Below, in pieces: positions 26,042 through 35,070 of a DNA stretch of 41,702 nucleotides (its first letter is position 1; each line of letters begins with the position of its first letter). The stretch covers positions 78,466-120,167 of the forward strand of contig NZ_LKPJ01000020.1 of assembly GCF_001443045.1 (NCBI RefSeq), given 5' to 3'. The notes beneath the pieces were generated by a model. It was not told where the DNA came from. It searched no databases and saw nothing but the letters and a program-made list of their open reading frames with translations. The stretch comes from Burkholderia ambifaria (lineage in GTDB: Bacteria; Pseudomonadota; Gammaproteobacteria; Burkholderiales; Burkholderiaceae). The translations under genes were made by a program, and so were the position numbers.

Positions 26042-27097
26042 ATGAAATACAAGCAACTGGGCCGCACCGGCCTGTATGTCTCCGAGCTGTGTCTCGGCAC
26101 GATGACGCTGGGCGGCAATGCCGATGCCGGCATGTGGGCGGCGATCGGCGCGGTCGGCCAGGACGACGCGACGCGTCTGATCGCCCGCGCGCTGGCCGAC
26201 GGCATCAACTTCATCGATACCGCGGACATTTACTCGTTCGGTCAGTCGGAACGCCTCGTCGGACAAGCGCTGCGGGACCTCGGCGTGCCGCGCGGCGAGA
26301 TCGTGCTGGCAACCAAGACGGCCGGCGTGATGGGCCCGACACCCAACGATCAGGGCGCGTCGCGCGGCCACATCATGGATTCCGTGCAGCGAAGCCTGGA
26401 GCGGCTGCAGGTCGACCATGTCGACCTTTACCAGATCCATGCGAACGATTCCGTCACGCCGATCGAAGAGACGCTGCGGGCGCTCGACGATCTGACGCGC
26501 CAGGGACTGGTTCGCTATGTCGGCGTGTCGAACTGGCGCGCCGGGAAGATCGGCAAGGCGCTCGGACTCGGCGAAGCGCTTCATGCGACGCGCTTCGAGA
26601 CGCTGCAGGCCTACTATTCGATCGCCGGACGTGACGTGGAGCGCGAACTGGTGCCGCTCGCGATCGAGGAGCGGATGGGCTTGCTCGTCTGGTCGCCGCT
26701 CGCCGGCGGATTGCTTTCGGGGAAGTTCGGTCCCGGGGCGCCGACCGAAGAAGGCGCGCGGCGCAGCCATTTCGATTTTCCGCCGGTCGATCTCGAGCGG
26801 GCCTGGCCGTGCGTCGCGGCGATGCGCGCCATCGCCGATGATCGGCGCGTGTCGGTCGCCCGGATCGCGCTCGCGTGGTTACTCGCGAAGCCGCATGTCA
26901 CGAGCGTCATCATCGGTGCCAAACGGGTCGAGCAGCTCGAGGACAATCTCGGCGCGGTCGATGTCGTCCTGACCGACGACGAGCTTGCGCATCTTGACGC
27001 CGTGAGTGCGTTGCCGCCCTGTTATCCCGGCTGGATGATCGATCGTCAGGCGGCGGGGCGGCTGCCGCAGCCTTTCGCACGTGCCGTGTCGAAATAG
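26042..27097 (+). CDS. Aldo/keto reductase
   Basis: A 351-residue TIM-barrel NADPH-dependent reductase. The catalytic tetrad is visible: D59 and Y64 in I-D-T-A-D-I-Y-S, K92 in A-T-K-T, and H133 in Y-Q-I-H. The S-N-W-R motif and the C-terminal I-G-A-K-R-V cofactor site are also present. ATG 26042 gives the family-typical M-K-Y-K-Q-L-G-R-T-G-L start; the open frame extends to 25979 without fitting residues. It lies 72 bp behind the flavodoxin-like gene and is probably co-regulated by the LysR protein. The substrate is unknown, probably an aldehyde or ketone. Confidence 0.9.
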   Translation: MKYKQLGRTGLYVSELCLGTMTLGGNADAGMWAAIGAVGQDDATRLIARALADGINFIDTADIYSFGQSERLVGQALRDLGVPRGEIVLATKTAGVMGPTPNDQGASRGHIMDSVQRSLERLQVDHVDLYQIHANDSVTPIEETLRALDDLTRQGLVRYVGVSNWRAGKIGKALGLGEALHATRFETLQAYYSIAGRDVERELVPLAIEERMGLLVWSPLAGGLLSGKFGPGAPTEEGARRSHFDFPPVDLERAWPCVAAMRAIADDRRVSVARIALAWLLAKPHVTSVIIGAKRVEQLEDNLGAVDVVLTDDELAHLDAVSALPPCYPGWMIDRQAAGRLPQPFARAVSK

Positions 27098-27198
27098 GAT
27101 CGGCGACGCGACATCAATCTGTTCGACCGGGGCGGTCGCGAACACGCCCGGTGTCGAGTCGGGCACACGCGTGACGCGAAAGGAAGCACCTCGCCGCG

Positions 27199-27903
27199 TC
27201 AAAGCGACGCGCCGCCGCACATGACGATCTGCTGCCCGGTGATCGCGCTCGCATCGGCGCTCAACAGGAAGCCGGTCAGCGCGGCGACTTCCTCGGGCGT
27301 GATGAATCGCCCGATCGGCGGCAGGCGGGGAGGCGTTGCCGCGCGCGCCGGATCACGCAGGAACGGCGTGTCCGTCGCGCCGGGCGCGACGACGTTGACG
27401 GTGATGCCCCGCGGCGCGAGTTCCGCCGCCCAGGACCGCGCCAGGCCGACCAGCGCGGATTTGGTCGCCGCATACTGGCTGCGGGTGGCCGCGCCGTTGG
27501 CGGTGCGGCTGCCGAGCAGTACGATGCGTCCGCCTGCGGGCATCCGCGGCACCAGCCGATCGGCGAGAAAGGTTGCGGACTCGACGTGCAGGCGCCACAT
27601 GGCCGCTCCGTCCTCGTGTGAAAGCTGACCGAGCGGTGCGGTACGCATGAACCCGGCCGCATGCACCAGCGCGTCCACCGCGCCCAGTTCATCGCACACG
27701 GGCCCGAGTGCCGCGAAGTCGGTGACGTCGACCGGCACGATTGTCAGCGCATCGCGGGTCGTTTCGATGTGCGAGCGGCACAGTCCCGTGACGCGCCAGC
27801 CATCGGACAGCAGACGATCGACGATCGCTTGCCCGATTCCCGACGACGCGCCCGTGACGACGGCATGGCGCGAACCCGAACCAGACTGCTCCAATTGACC
27901 CAC
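27199..27903 (-). CDS. SDR family oxidoreductase (last gene of the sugar-acid cluster)
   Basis: From GTG 27903, with AGGAG 6 nt upstream, the product has 234 residues. It is a classical short-chain dehydrogenase: T-G-A-S-S-G-I-G at 17-24, H-A-A-G at 81-84 (the N-N-A-G position), and catalytic S132, Y144 and K148. It begins 22 bp after the DeoR stop on the same strand, making it the eighth gene of the operon-like run. It likely oxidises or reduces a sugar or sugar-acid hydroxyl in that pathway; substrate unknown. It is convergent with the aldo/keto reductase. Confidence 0.88.
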   Translation of the reverse strand: MGQLEQSGSGSRHAVVTGASSGIGQAIVDRLLSDGWRVTGLCRSHIETTRDALTIVPVDVTDFAALGPVCDELGAVDALVHAAGFMRTAPLGQLSHEDGAAMWRLHVESATFLADRLVPRMPAGGRIVLLGSRTANGAATRSQYAATKSALVGLARSWAAELAPRGITVNVVAPGATDTPFLRDPARAATPPRLPPIGRFITPEEVAALTGFLLSADASAITGQQIVMCGGASL

Positions 27904-27925
27904 GATCGCTCCTGCTACGTTTGAA

Positions 27926-28720
27926 CTACGATGAACCGGCGGATGTCGCCGCCGTCTTCGTGCTGACCGCATGCACCGTGATCCGCGCCTGCGAATGGAA
28001 CGGATCGAGCTGCTCGGGCAGGGCGGCGTCATCCGTCACGAGCGTCCAGTCGCGCTCGAGCGGCGTCCAGTGCTGCTGGCTCGCGCGTCCGAGCTTGTCC
28101 GCGGTCACGAGCACGAAGACCTCCGCCGCCTGCCGCATCACGCACTCCTTCAGATACGACTGCTCGCTGCTCGCCTCGCACAAACCCAGTTCGGCGACCA
28201 CGCCGTCGGCGCCGAGGAAGGCCTTGTCGACGCTCAGGCGGCTCAGCGCGATCTGCGCGAGCGGCCCGAGCGTGCTCATGCTGGACGACCGGACGTCGCC
28301 GCCGATCACCGTCACAGCAACCCCTGACGATGCGAGCGGGCTCACGACCAGCAGGTTGTTGGTGACGACGTGAACGGCGGTCCGGCCGGCAAGCAGGCGC
28401 GCCAGCGCCGCGGTCGTGGTGCCGCCGTCGAGGAACACGGTGTCGCCATCCTCGACGAACGCGCTTGCCGCGTGCGCGATGGCTTCCTTCTGCTCCTGCG
28501 AACTGACGCGCCGCTCCTCGAGCGAGGGCTCAGGCTCGTGGCCGCCGACCGCGGCGGCGCCGCCGTACGTGCGCAGAATGCGACGGTCGCTCGCGAGCGC
28601 ACGCAGATCCCGGCGAACCGTCGCTTCCGACATCCCGAAGTGCTCGCACAACGTCGCAACGTCCGTCATGCCCCCGAGCACGGCCTGCAGCATCGCCTCC
28701 CGGCGCCTGGTCACTTTCAT
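27926..28720 (-). CDS. DeoR/GlpR family transcriptional regulator
   Basis: A 264-residue DeoR regulator. The winged helix-turn-helix (about 6-58) carries M-S-E-A-T-V-R-R-D-L and ends R-T-Y-G-G-A. The sugar-phosphate-sensing domain follows (about 75-235) with F-L-D-G-G-T-T-T and the T-N-N-L motif. This family usually represses sugar catabolic operons and is released by a phosphorylated intermediate. It sits seventh in the minus-strand cluster, 104 bp after the sialidase-like gene and 22 bp before the SDR gene. It is the natural candidate regulator of the cluster, with a phosphorylated four-carbon acid as possible effector (inference). The start is ATG 28720; 28747 is an alternative. Confidence 0.9.
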   Translation of the reverse strand: MKVTRRREAMLQAVLGGMTDVATLCEHFGMSEATVRRDLRALASDRRILRTYGGAAAVGGHEPEPSLEERRVSSQEQKEAIAHAASAFVEDGDTVFLDGGTTTAALARLLAGRTAVHVVTNNLLVVSPLASSGVAVTVIGGDVRSSSMSTLGPLAQIALSRLSVDKAFLGADGVVAELGLCEASSEQSYLKECVMRQAAEVFVLVTADKLGRASQQHWTPLERDWTLVTDDAALPEQLDPFHSQARITVHAVSTKTAATSAGSS

Positions 28721-28824
28721 GTGCGTGAATTCCTGGTCTGATCGCATTGGCGCGCAAGTCCGCGCATCCCGACCGACAAGTTTATCGAATTGCCGCAGCG
28801 ACCGGCCGGTTGCACCGGCTGGCG

Positions 28825-30012
28825 TCATCGACCGCGAACCCACGCTTCGTCGACGCGCACGTACTTGATTTTCTGGCGGAACCAGGTGAATGCGATATGC
28901 AACGCGCCGTCCTGCGACTGCACGATGGACGGATACGAATACTCCCGGTTGCGCTGGTCCGCGGAGTTGTTGGTCATGCAGTACCCGTCGCCGATCTCCA
29001 GGTTGCGACGGCGCCGCCATGTCCTGCCGCCGTCTTCCGAGATGGCCAGCGACATCGGCGCGCGCGGCGCGCCCCAGAAGGCCGTGCCGCGCGCGGACGC
29101 CTTCTGGTCGCGCAGCTCGCCGCTGTCTTCCGAGTCTTCGATATCGTCGTACAGGGACGCGCGCCGCTCCTTGCTGTGCGACGCATCGCTCTCGTTGAAC
29201 ACGAGCGCGAGGTGACCGTTCTGCAACACCGTGAACTGAATCGACGAGTTGTTGTTCGGTACGTCGGTCGGCTCGGGCGCGCTCCACGTGCGGCCATCCG
29301 TCGAGCGGCTCGCGTAGACGAAGTCGGCCCAGCGGCTACGGTAAAGCGCCAGCAGCGAGCCGTCGTGCAGCACGTGAACGTTCATGTGCACGCACCCGAC
29401 GCTGTCCGGTACTTCATGCAGCGTCCACGACGCGCCCTGATCGTCGGAGACCATGACCGCGCTGACATCGTCGTTGCCGACCCAGCGCTCGCCGGGCGCC
29501 GTGCGGCACAGGAAGATGGGGCAAATCCACGTGCCGCTGTCGAGCGCGATGATCGGCTGGCGGACGAAGGTCCCCGGACGCTCGAACAGGGTTTCGACGG
29601 GCCCCCAGGTGACGCCGCCGTCCGCCGACACGCGGCGGCGAACGATCGCGGTGTTCTGATGGCCGGACAGTTGCGCGGTGTAGATCAGCCACAGGCGGCC
29701 GTCCGGCGCGGTGAACAGCACCGGGTTCTGTTCCGAGCGGGTCGGGTCGTCCGACAGCTTTTGAGGCGACGACCACGCGTTCGTCCCGGCCGCGAGACGC
29801 GACAGGTAGATGGAAACGTCGGGAATGCCTTCCTGGGTGCCGCCGAACCAGACGCACAGCAGGTCGCCGTTGTCGAGGCAGTGCAGGTTGGCCGCGTGGT
29901 TCTGCACGCAGGCGGTCGGCAGAAACGCTTCTTGCCGTTCCGCGTCGGCATACGCCGTGCGAACGCAATGATCCGAAGCGGCGCTCGGCGCTTCAACGAG
30001 GTTGGTGCTCAT
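28825..30012 (-). CDS. Cytosolic sialidase-like BNR repeat protein
   Basis: A 395-residue six-bladed propeller candidate of the sialidase superfamily. Four Asp-box (S-x-D-x-G-x-x-W type) motifs are visible: S-A-D-G-G-V-T-W, S-D-D-Q-G-A-S-W, S-T-D-G-R-T-W (shorter) and S-E-D-G-G-R-T-W. F-G-G-T-Q-E-G-I-P-D-V near 57-67 and E-Y-S-Y-P-S-I near the C-terminus match the BNR_2-type family. There is no signal peptide, so it should act inside the cell on an imported glycoside. GH33 sialidases cleave terminal sialic acids, but this superfamily includes other enzymes, so the substrate is open. It starts 23 bp after the SSS symporter stop. Confidence 0.85.
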   Translation of the reverse strand: MSTNLVEAPSAASDHCVRTAYADAERQEAFLPTACVQNHAANLHCLDNGDLLCVWFGGTQEGIPDVSIYLSRLAAGTNAWSSPQKLSDDPTRSEQNPVLFTAPDGRLWLIYTAQLSGHQNTAIVRRRVSADGGVTWGPVETLFERPGTFVRQPIIALDSGTWICPIFLCRTAPGERWVGNDDVSAVMVSDDQGASWTLHEVPDSVGCVHMNVHVLHDGSLLALYRSRWADFVYASRSTDGRTWSAPEPTDVPNNNSSIQFTVLQNGHLALVFNESDASHSKERRASLYDDIEDSEDSGELRDQKASARGTAFWGAPRAPMSLAISEDGGRTWRRRRNLEIGDGYCMTNNSADQRNREYSYPSIVQSQDGALHIAFTWFRQKIKYVRVDEAWVRGR

Positions 30013-30035
30013 GAAATGTGTCTCGAGTGGCGAGG

Positions 30036-31454
30036 TTAGTGCGATTCGCGATGCGTGAGCGGCTTGTCGCGAAGGTCCGAGCCTTCGCCATGAAACAACA
30101 GCTTGCCGATGATCAGCACGATCGCGGGTGTCACGAGGGCGACGTACATGTTGTCGATGCCGAACGGATTGCCGAGCAGGTACCAGACCGTCGTCGCGAT
30201 CGTCGCGAAGATGAGCGCCGAGACGGCGCCGCGCTTGCCGCTGAAGAACGGCAGGTAGATCCCGATCAGCGCAACGATCGACACGGACAGACGCAGCGCG
30301 CGGCTGAAGAACGACAGCGCGAGGATCTGCGGGACGAACAGCACGAAGATCAGCGGGAGGAAGCCGACGACCAGCGAGATCCAGCGCGTCATTCTCAGTT
30401 CGACGTCGGGCGTCGGCTTGAAGCGGGGCACATAGAAGTCCTTGACGATCAGCGAAGCGATCGCCAGTGCGACGGTGCAGACGCTCACGAAAATGGATGC
30501 GACGAGCGAAGTCGTGACGATGCCGGCCAGGATGGGGTTCATGTGCTGCAGGAACACCGGCAGCGCATACAGGCTCTTGATGTTCGGATACAGGTACTTG
30601 GCGGTCACGCCGATGAAGCCGAGCGCGAGCCCGATCGGCACGCACAGGACTGCGGCGATCAGCGAGGACGCGCGTGCGCCCTCGGGGCTGCGGGTGGCCG
30701 AGATCGCCTGGATGATGAACTGCGTCGAGAAGATCGCGCCGGCCGTGCCGATGATCCATGCGCCGATGGTGCCGCCCGACAGCGCCCCCGTCCACGTGAA
30801 GTAGTGCGCGGGCATGTGCTGCGCCATCGGCTTGATGCCGCCCGACAGCTTCCACGCGACGCCGACCAGGATGGCGATGCCGAGCAGCTTCACGGCGCTG
30901 TGGACGACCGTCAGGTACGCGACGCTCTTGAGCCCGCCCCAGACGAAGTAGATGGTGCTGACGATGGCGGTGATGATGGCGGCCGTCGGCAGGTTGATGC
31001 GCATGACCGTCGAGATCGCCGCCGCACCGCTCACGTAGTTGCCGACGTTCACCACGAACAGCGCGTAGATCATGATCGCGGAGACGGCGAGCTTCGCGCC
31101 ATGCCCGTACCGCTGGGCGATGAACCCGGAGATGGTGAATTCACCTGACGCATACAGGCGCTTGGCCATGAACAGCCCGAAGAGCAGGAAGCCGATGGCT
31201 GCCGCCAGGACCGACCACGAAGCGGCGATGCCGGCCGAGAAGGCTTCCTGCGATGTCCCGACCGTCGATTTGGCGCCGATGAATTCCGACATCAGCAGGA
31301 TGGCGACCACCAGCGCGGGCATCGAGCGCCCGGCCACCATGAATTGTTCGGAATTACGGCTGCGCAGGCGAATGCTGATGATGCTCGTCAGCACGATGTA
31401 GGCAACCACCATGCCGATGATGGTGGCTGTATCCCAATAACTGAAGGTGGCCAT
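30036..31454 (-). CDS. Sodium:solute symporter (SSS family)
   Basis: A 472-residue membrane carrier with about 12-13 hydrophobic helices and SSS features: S-x-x-x-F-M-V-A-G-R-S-M-P after helix 1, M-S-E-F-I-G-A-K-S-T-V-G-T-S in helix 2 (the sodium-site region), and G-E-F-T-I-S-G-F-I-A-Q-R-Y. SSS members take up sugars, sialic acid, proline, carboxylates or vitamins with sodium. Placement between the PdxA-like and sialidase-like genes suggests import of the cluster's sugar-acid or glycoside substrate. GGAG is 8 nt before ATG 31454. A 112-bp gap to the PdxA-like gene could hold an internal promoter. Confidence 0.9.
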   Translation of the reverse strand: MATFSYWDTATIIGMVVAYIVLTSIISIRLRSRNSEQFMVAGRSMPALVVAILLMSEFIGAKSTVGTSQEAFSAGIAASWSVLAAAIGFLLFGLFMAKRLYASGEFTISGFIAQRYGHGAKLAVSAIMIYALFVVNVGNYVSGAAAISTVMRINLPTAAIITAIVSTIYFVWGGLKSVAYLTVVHSAVKLLGIAILVGVAWKLSGGIKPMAQHMPAHYFTWTGALSGGTIGAWIIGTAGAIFSTQFIIQAISATRSPEGARASSLIAAVLCVPIGLALGFIGVTAKYLYPNIKSLYALPVFLQHMNPILAGIVTTSLVASIFVSVCTVALAIASLIVKDFYVPRFKPTPDVELRMTRWISLVVGFLPLIFVLFVPQILALSFFSRALRLSVSIVALIGIYLPFFSGKRGAVSALIFATIATTVWYLLGNPFGIDNMYVALVTPAIVLIIGKLLFHGEGSDLRDKPLTHRESH

Positions 31455-31566
31455 CGCTTGTCTCCACGTTACCTTCGGTTGATATGTCCGTTCGGGTGCG
31501 TCGAGTCATCCGGCATGTTCCTGCCGGTATGACCCGTTGGTCGATGCGTGTCGTTACATGGGCGGC

Positions 31567-32592
31567 TCAGGCGGCGCTCGCCACCGGCGACGGCTCGTTG
31601 CGCCGCGTCGCGAGGTCCACGGCCTGGCGGAAGGCTTCGAGCATGCTGCGTTCGTCGGCGATGCCCTTGCCGGCGATGTCGAAGGCGGTGCCGTGGTCGA
31701 CCGACGTGCGGATGACCGGCAGGCCGACCGTCACGTTCACGCCGGCTTCGAGGCCCATCACCTTCACCGGCCCGTGTCCCTGGTCGTGATACATCGCGAC
31801 GACCACGTCGAAATCGCCGCGGCCCGCACGGAAGAACAGCGTGTCGGCCGGCAGCGGGCCTTCCACGTCCCAGCCGCGCGCCTGGAGGATCTGCACCGCC
31901 GGAACGATCTTCTCTTCCTCTTCGCCGTAGCCGAACAGGCCGTTCTCGCCGGCATGGGGATTGATGCCGCATACGCCGATGCGAGGATTCGCGATGCCGG
32001 CGCGAACCAGCGTGTCATGTGCGCGTTCGATCGTGCGTTGCACGAGGCCCGGCTCGATCTTGCGAATCGCGTCGAGCAGGCCGATGTGCGTCGTCACGTG
32101 GATCACGCGAAGGTTGGGCGCGACCAGCATCATCGACACCTCGTCGATGCCCGTCAGATGCGCGAGCATTTCCGTATGTCCGGGGAAAATGTGGCCGCCG
32201 GCATGCAACGCTTCCTTGTTGAGCGGGGCCGTGCAGATCGCGTCGAGCTCGCCGTTCGACGTCAGCTCGACGGTGCGCGCGATATATCGATACGCGGCGT
32301 CTCCAGCGATCGCGGACAGCTTTCCATAAGGCAGGTCGGCCGGAATGAGCGCCATGTCGATGCAGTCGACGACCCCCACGCGGAACGCGCCGTCGGACGG
32401 CCGGCTGACGGCGCGAACGTCGAGCTCGACGCCGGCCCTGCGGCCGGCGTCCCGCAGGCGCGCGGCGTCGCCGATGACCACGGGGCGGCACTGCTCGTAC
32501 ACGGACGCATGGGCAAGGCTCTTCATGATGATTTCCGGGCCGACGCCAGCCGCGTCGCCCATGGTGATACCGATGATGGGACGGTTGTCCAT
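31567..32592 (-). CDS. PdxA-family 4-phosphate dehydrogenase (PdxA2-like)
   Basis: A 341-residue PdxA-family protein. The metal-binding histidines are in place: H169 in T-T-H-I-G-L, H213 in N-P-H-A-G-E and H269 in M-Y-H-D-Q-G-H. PdxA oxidises 4-hydroxythreonine 4-phosphate for vitamin B6. The PdxA2 branch oxidises and decarboxylates D-threonate or D-erythronate 4-phosphate to dihydroxyacetone phosphate and is encoded with a DUF1537 kinase. Here the kinase gene is immediately upstream (11-bp gap), so the catabolic PdxA2 role is far more likely. The start at 32592 has AAGGGAA 5-6 nt upstream. Confidence 0.9.
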   Translation of the reverse strand: MDNRPIIGITMGDAAGVGPEIIMKSLAHASVYEQCRPVVIGDAARLRDAGRRAGVELDVRAVSRPSDGAFRVGVVDCIDMALIPADLPYGKLSAIAGDAAYRYIARTVELTSNGELDAICTAPLNKEALHAGGHIFPGHTEMLAHLTGIDEVSMMLVAPNLRVIHVTTHIGLLDAIRKIEPGLVQRTIERAHDTLVRAGIANPRIGVCGINPHAGENGLFGYGEEEEKIVPAVQILQARGWDVEGPLPADTLFFRAGRGDFDVVVAMYHDQGHGPVKVMGLEAGVNVTVGLPVIRTSVDHGTAFDIAGKGIADERSMLEAFRQAVDLATRRNEPSPVASAA

Positions 32593-32603
32593 GGCAGTTC
32601 CCT

Positions 32604-33893
32604 TCACAAATTGGTTTGAGCGGTATTGGCCGTCTTGCCTTCATTCGCAAGCCGGCGCCACGCGTGATGGAGCGATGCGGGCTGGCCGAAGCCGCCCGCC
32701 TTGGTCACGACGGGGAGTGTCTTTCCTTGCAGCCGGCATTCGAGCAGCGGCATGCCGTCCTCGATTTCGTCGACGATCCGCAACGCGTTCGCGCCGGCCG
32801 CGGTGAGCAGCGCGCGCGCCGTTTCGCCGCCCGTCGCGATGATCCCGCCGGCGTGGCGCACGGCGGGCGCCAGCAACGCGGCAAGACGGTTGCAGAACAG
32901 CAGGCCGTCCTTCACGTCGCCGCGCTGCGCCTGGCTCAACGAGACCACCACATGCCGACCGCGACGAAGGGCGTCGCATACGAGCGTCGTCACGTCGCTG
33001 CGCGGATCATCCAGCGCGGCGACGGGGACCTCGAGCGCAACGAGGCTCGCGCCGCAGTTGGCCTTGAGGCAGTCCAGCTGCGCATGCGAGATGCTCGACA
33101 TGCTGCCGACGACCGTGAGCACGGGCCCTTGCGGATCCTCGCGGCCGGCCGTCGGGGCGGTCGTGCTTCGGGTTGGCGCCAGCGTTTCGATGACGGCGGG
33201 AGCCAGGCCGGCCGAGCCCACCCAGAACACGTTGTCGAGCGTGGCCGATGCGCGGGCAATGCGTTGCAGGTCCGCATCGGACTCCGCGTCGCACACGACG
33301 GCTTGCATGCCATCGGCTTGCAACTGCCGCATGTGTGCCGCGAGCGCGTCCGGTTCGCCGCGCACCGCGCCGATTCCCGCGTGTGCGACGCGCAGATCCT
33401 CGGCCGAAAGCAGCGCAACCAGATCGGCCTTGCCCGGGATGTGCTCGTTGCGCCAGTATTCGCTCGCTTCGACGGGCACGCCGCGAACCCATTGGCGTCC
33501 GTCCCGCGTCGTGCGTCCGGATGCCGGGTAGGCGGGGCAGACGATCGCCATGCCGAGGTGTGACGCCAATGCGGCGACCTCGGCCGCGACATTGCCTCGC
33601 AGCGTGGAGTCCACTTTCTTGTAGACGCGGGTGCCGACACGCGACAACGACTCGACGGCGGCGACGTTGCGTCGGGCGGCCACGTCCTTCGATGCGCGGC
33701 GCGAGTCGACGTCGACCGACAGGATGTCGACGTCGTGCGTCGACGCCGACGCCGACGCCGACGCGTGTTCCGTGTCGAGCAGGACCATCGCCGTCAATCC
33801 GTGACGCAACCCGGCCACCGCGCAATCGGCCGCGCCCGACAGGTCGTCGGCGACGATCAGGAGCCGTGCCGCATGCTGTGCGACCGCGTTCAT
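32604..33893 (-). CDS. Four-carbon acid sugar kinase family protein (DUF1537, DtnK/DenK/OtnK type)
   Basis: A 429-residue cytosolic kinase. The N-terminal substrate domain starts L-L-I-V-A-D-D-L-S-G-A-A-D (about 11-23), with K-K-V-D-S-T-L-R-G-N further on. The C-terminal nucleotide domain has I-A-T-G-G-E-T-A-R-A-L and ends V-T-K-A-G-G-F-G. The family phosphorylates threonate, erythronate or 3-dehydro four-carbon acids at O4, feeding PdxA2. It overlaps the alcohol dehydrogenase stop by 4 bp (ATGA) and ends 11 bp before the PdxA-like start. An unusual Ala-Ser dipeptide run at about 44-51 is encoded by a hexanucleotide repeat and has no known role. Confidence 0.9.
   Translation of the reverse strand: MNAVAQHAARLLIVADDLSGAADCAVAGLRHGLTAMVLLDTEHASASASASTHDVDILSVDVDSRRASKDVAARRNVAAVESLSRVGTRVYKKVDSTLRGNVAAEVAALASHLGMAIVCPAYPASGRTTRDGRQWVRGVPVEASEYWRNEHIPGKADLVALLSAEDLRVAHAGIGAVRGEPDALAAHMRQLQADGMQAVVCDAESDADLQRIARASATLDNVFWVGSAGLAPAVIETLAPTRSTTAPTAGREDPQGPVLTVVGSMSSISHAQLDCLKANCGASLVALEVPVAALDDPRSDVTTLVCDALRRGRHVVVSLSQAQRGDVKDGLLFCNRLAALLAPAVRHAGGIIATGGETARALLTAAGANALRIVDEIEDGMPLLECRLQGKTLPVVTKAGGFGQPASLHHAWRRLANEGKTANTAQTNL
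33741..33764. repeat. Hexanucleotide repeat inside the DUF1537 kinase gene
   Basis: Four perfect copies of CGACGC on the plus strand encode Ala-Ser pairs (about residues 44-51) of the minus-strand kinase. The unit is a multiple of three, so slippage would change the length of the loop but not the frame. Confidence 0.8.
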
Positions 33894-35056
33894 GGCAGCA
33901 GGCGACGGTAGACGGACTTCATGTCGTCGAGCGTCAGCGCCTTCGGATTGTTGCCGAGCAGGCGCTTGACCTTCGATGCCGCCACCGCCAGCGCGTCGAG
34001 ATGTGCTTCGGACACGCCGAACTTGCGCAGGTCCTGCGGAATGTCGACGGCCGCCGTCCATTCCACCATCTTGTCGATCAGCTTGCGTGCGGCGACCGGG
34101 TCCGAATCCGTGTTCGGCGCCAGATCGAGTGCGCGCGCAACGTTCGACAGCCGGCCTTCGATCGCATCGAGATTGAAGGCCATCACGTGCGGCAGGAGCA
34201 TCGCGTTCGCGACGCCGTGCGTGACGTTGAACATCCCGCCGAGCGGGTAGGCCAGCGCATGCACCGCTGCCGTGCCGGCGGCGGTGAGCGCGAGGCCGCC
34301 ATACATCGACCCGAGCATCATCGCTTCGCGTGCCTTCAGCGACTGGCCGTTCTCGTACGCCTCGACGATGTTCGCGCCGATCAGGCGCATCGACTCCATC
34401 GCGTACATGTCGCTGATCGGGTTCGCCTTCGTCGAGATATACGATTCGAGCGCATGCACGAACGCGTCCATGCCGGTTGCGGCCGTGATCGGCTTCGGCA
34501 GGCCGAGCGTCAGTTCCGCATCGAGAATCACGATTTGCGGCAGCAGGTGACGGCTGACGATGCCCACCTTCAACGCTTCGTCCGGCAGCGTCACGATCGC
34601 GTTGGGCGTGACTTCGGAGCCGGTGCCTGCGGTCGTCGGCACCAGAATCATCGGCACGCCGGGGTGCTTGATGAGGTCGATGCCGAGCCAGTTGCGCAGC
34701 GGTTCGTCGTTGGTCAGCCGGACCGCGAACAGCTTCGCCGCATCGAGCACGCTGCCGCCGCCGATGGACAGAATCGCCTGAGGCGCAAAGGGCTCGATCT
34801 GCTCCTTGAAAACCGTCTCGACGTTGCCGATGGTCGGCTCCGGTTCGACGCCGCGAATGATGCGCACGTCGACGTCCCTCGCGTTGAGCGATTCGATCAC
34901 GCGATCGGCGACCCCCAGCGCTTCCATTGCGGGTTGCGTGATCAGCGCGATGCGCTCGATCGGCGTATCGAGCAGCGACAGCGTGTCGGGAAGCGTGGCG
35001 AGGCTGCCGGCGCCGTGGACGATGTGCTTGACTGTCTGGAAGTGATAAGTCGTCAT
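33890..35056 (-). CDS. Iron-containing alcohol dehydrogenase
   Basis: A 388-residue group III alcohol dehydrogenase. The NAD-binding G-G-G-S motif is at 99-102. The metal ligands D197, H201, H266 and H280 are all present in the family pattern D-x3-H, H, H. The enzyme normally interconverts an aldehyde and an alcohol with NAD(P)H in the cytosol. It lies 14 bp behind the DapA-like aldolase gene and overlaps the kinase start by 4 bp, so its substrate is probably an aldehyde or hydroxy acid made by the aldolase. The C-terminal half is hydrophobic and complete, with no sign of truncation. Confidence 0.92.
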   Translation of the reverse strand: MTTYHFQTVKHIVHGAGSLATLPDTLSLLDTPIERIALITQPAMEALGVADRVIESLNARDVDVRIIRGVEPEPTIGNVETVFKEQIEPFAPQAILSIGGGSVLDAAKLFAVRLTNDEPLRNWLGIDLIKHPGVPMILVPTTAGTGSEVTPNAIVTLPDEALKVGIVSRHLLPQIVILDAELTLGLPKPITAATGMDAFVHALESYISTKANPISDMYAMESMRLIGANIVEAYENGQSLKAREAMMLGSMYGGLALTAAGTAAVHALAYPLGGMFNVTHGVANAMLLPHVMAFNLDAIEGRLSNVARALDLAPNTDSDPVAARKLIDKMVEWTAAVDIPQDLRKFGVSEAHLDALAVAASKVKRLLGNNPKALTLDDMKSVYRRLLP

Positions 35057-35070
35057 GCTGATGACCTGTT

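Noticed and set aside
28747..30039. Plus-strand 430-residue open frame opposite the sialidase-like gene
   Set aside because: Antisense shadow with Arg/Val/Ala bias and no domain; the minus-strand frame has clear Asp-box motifs.
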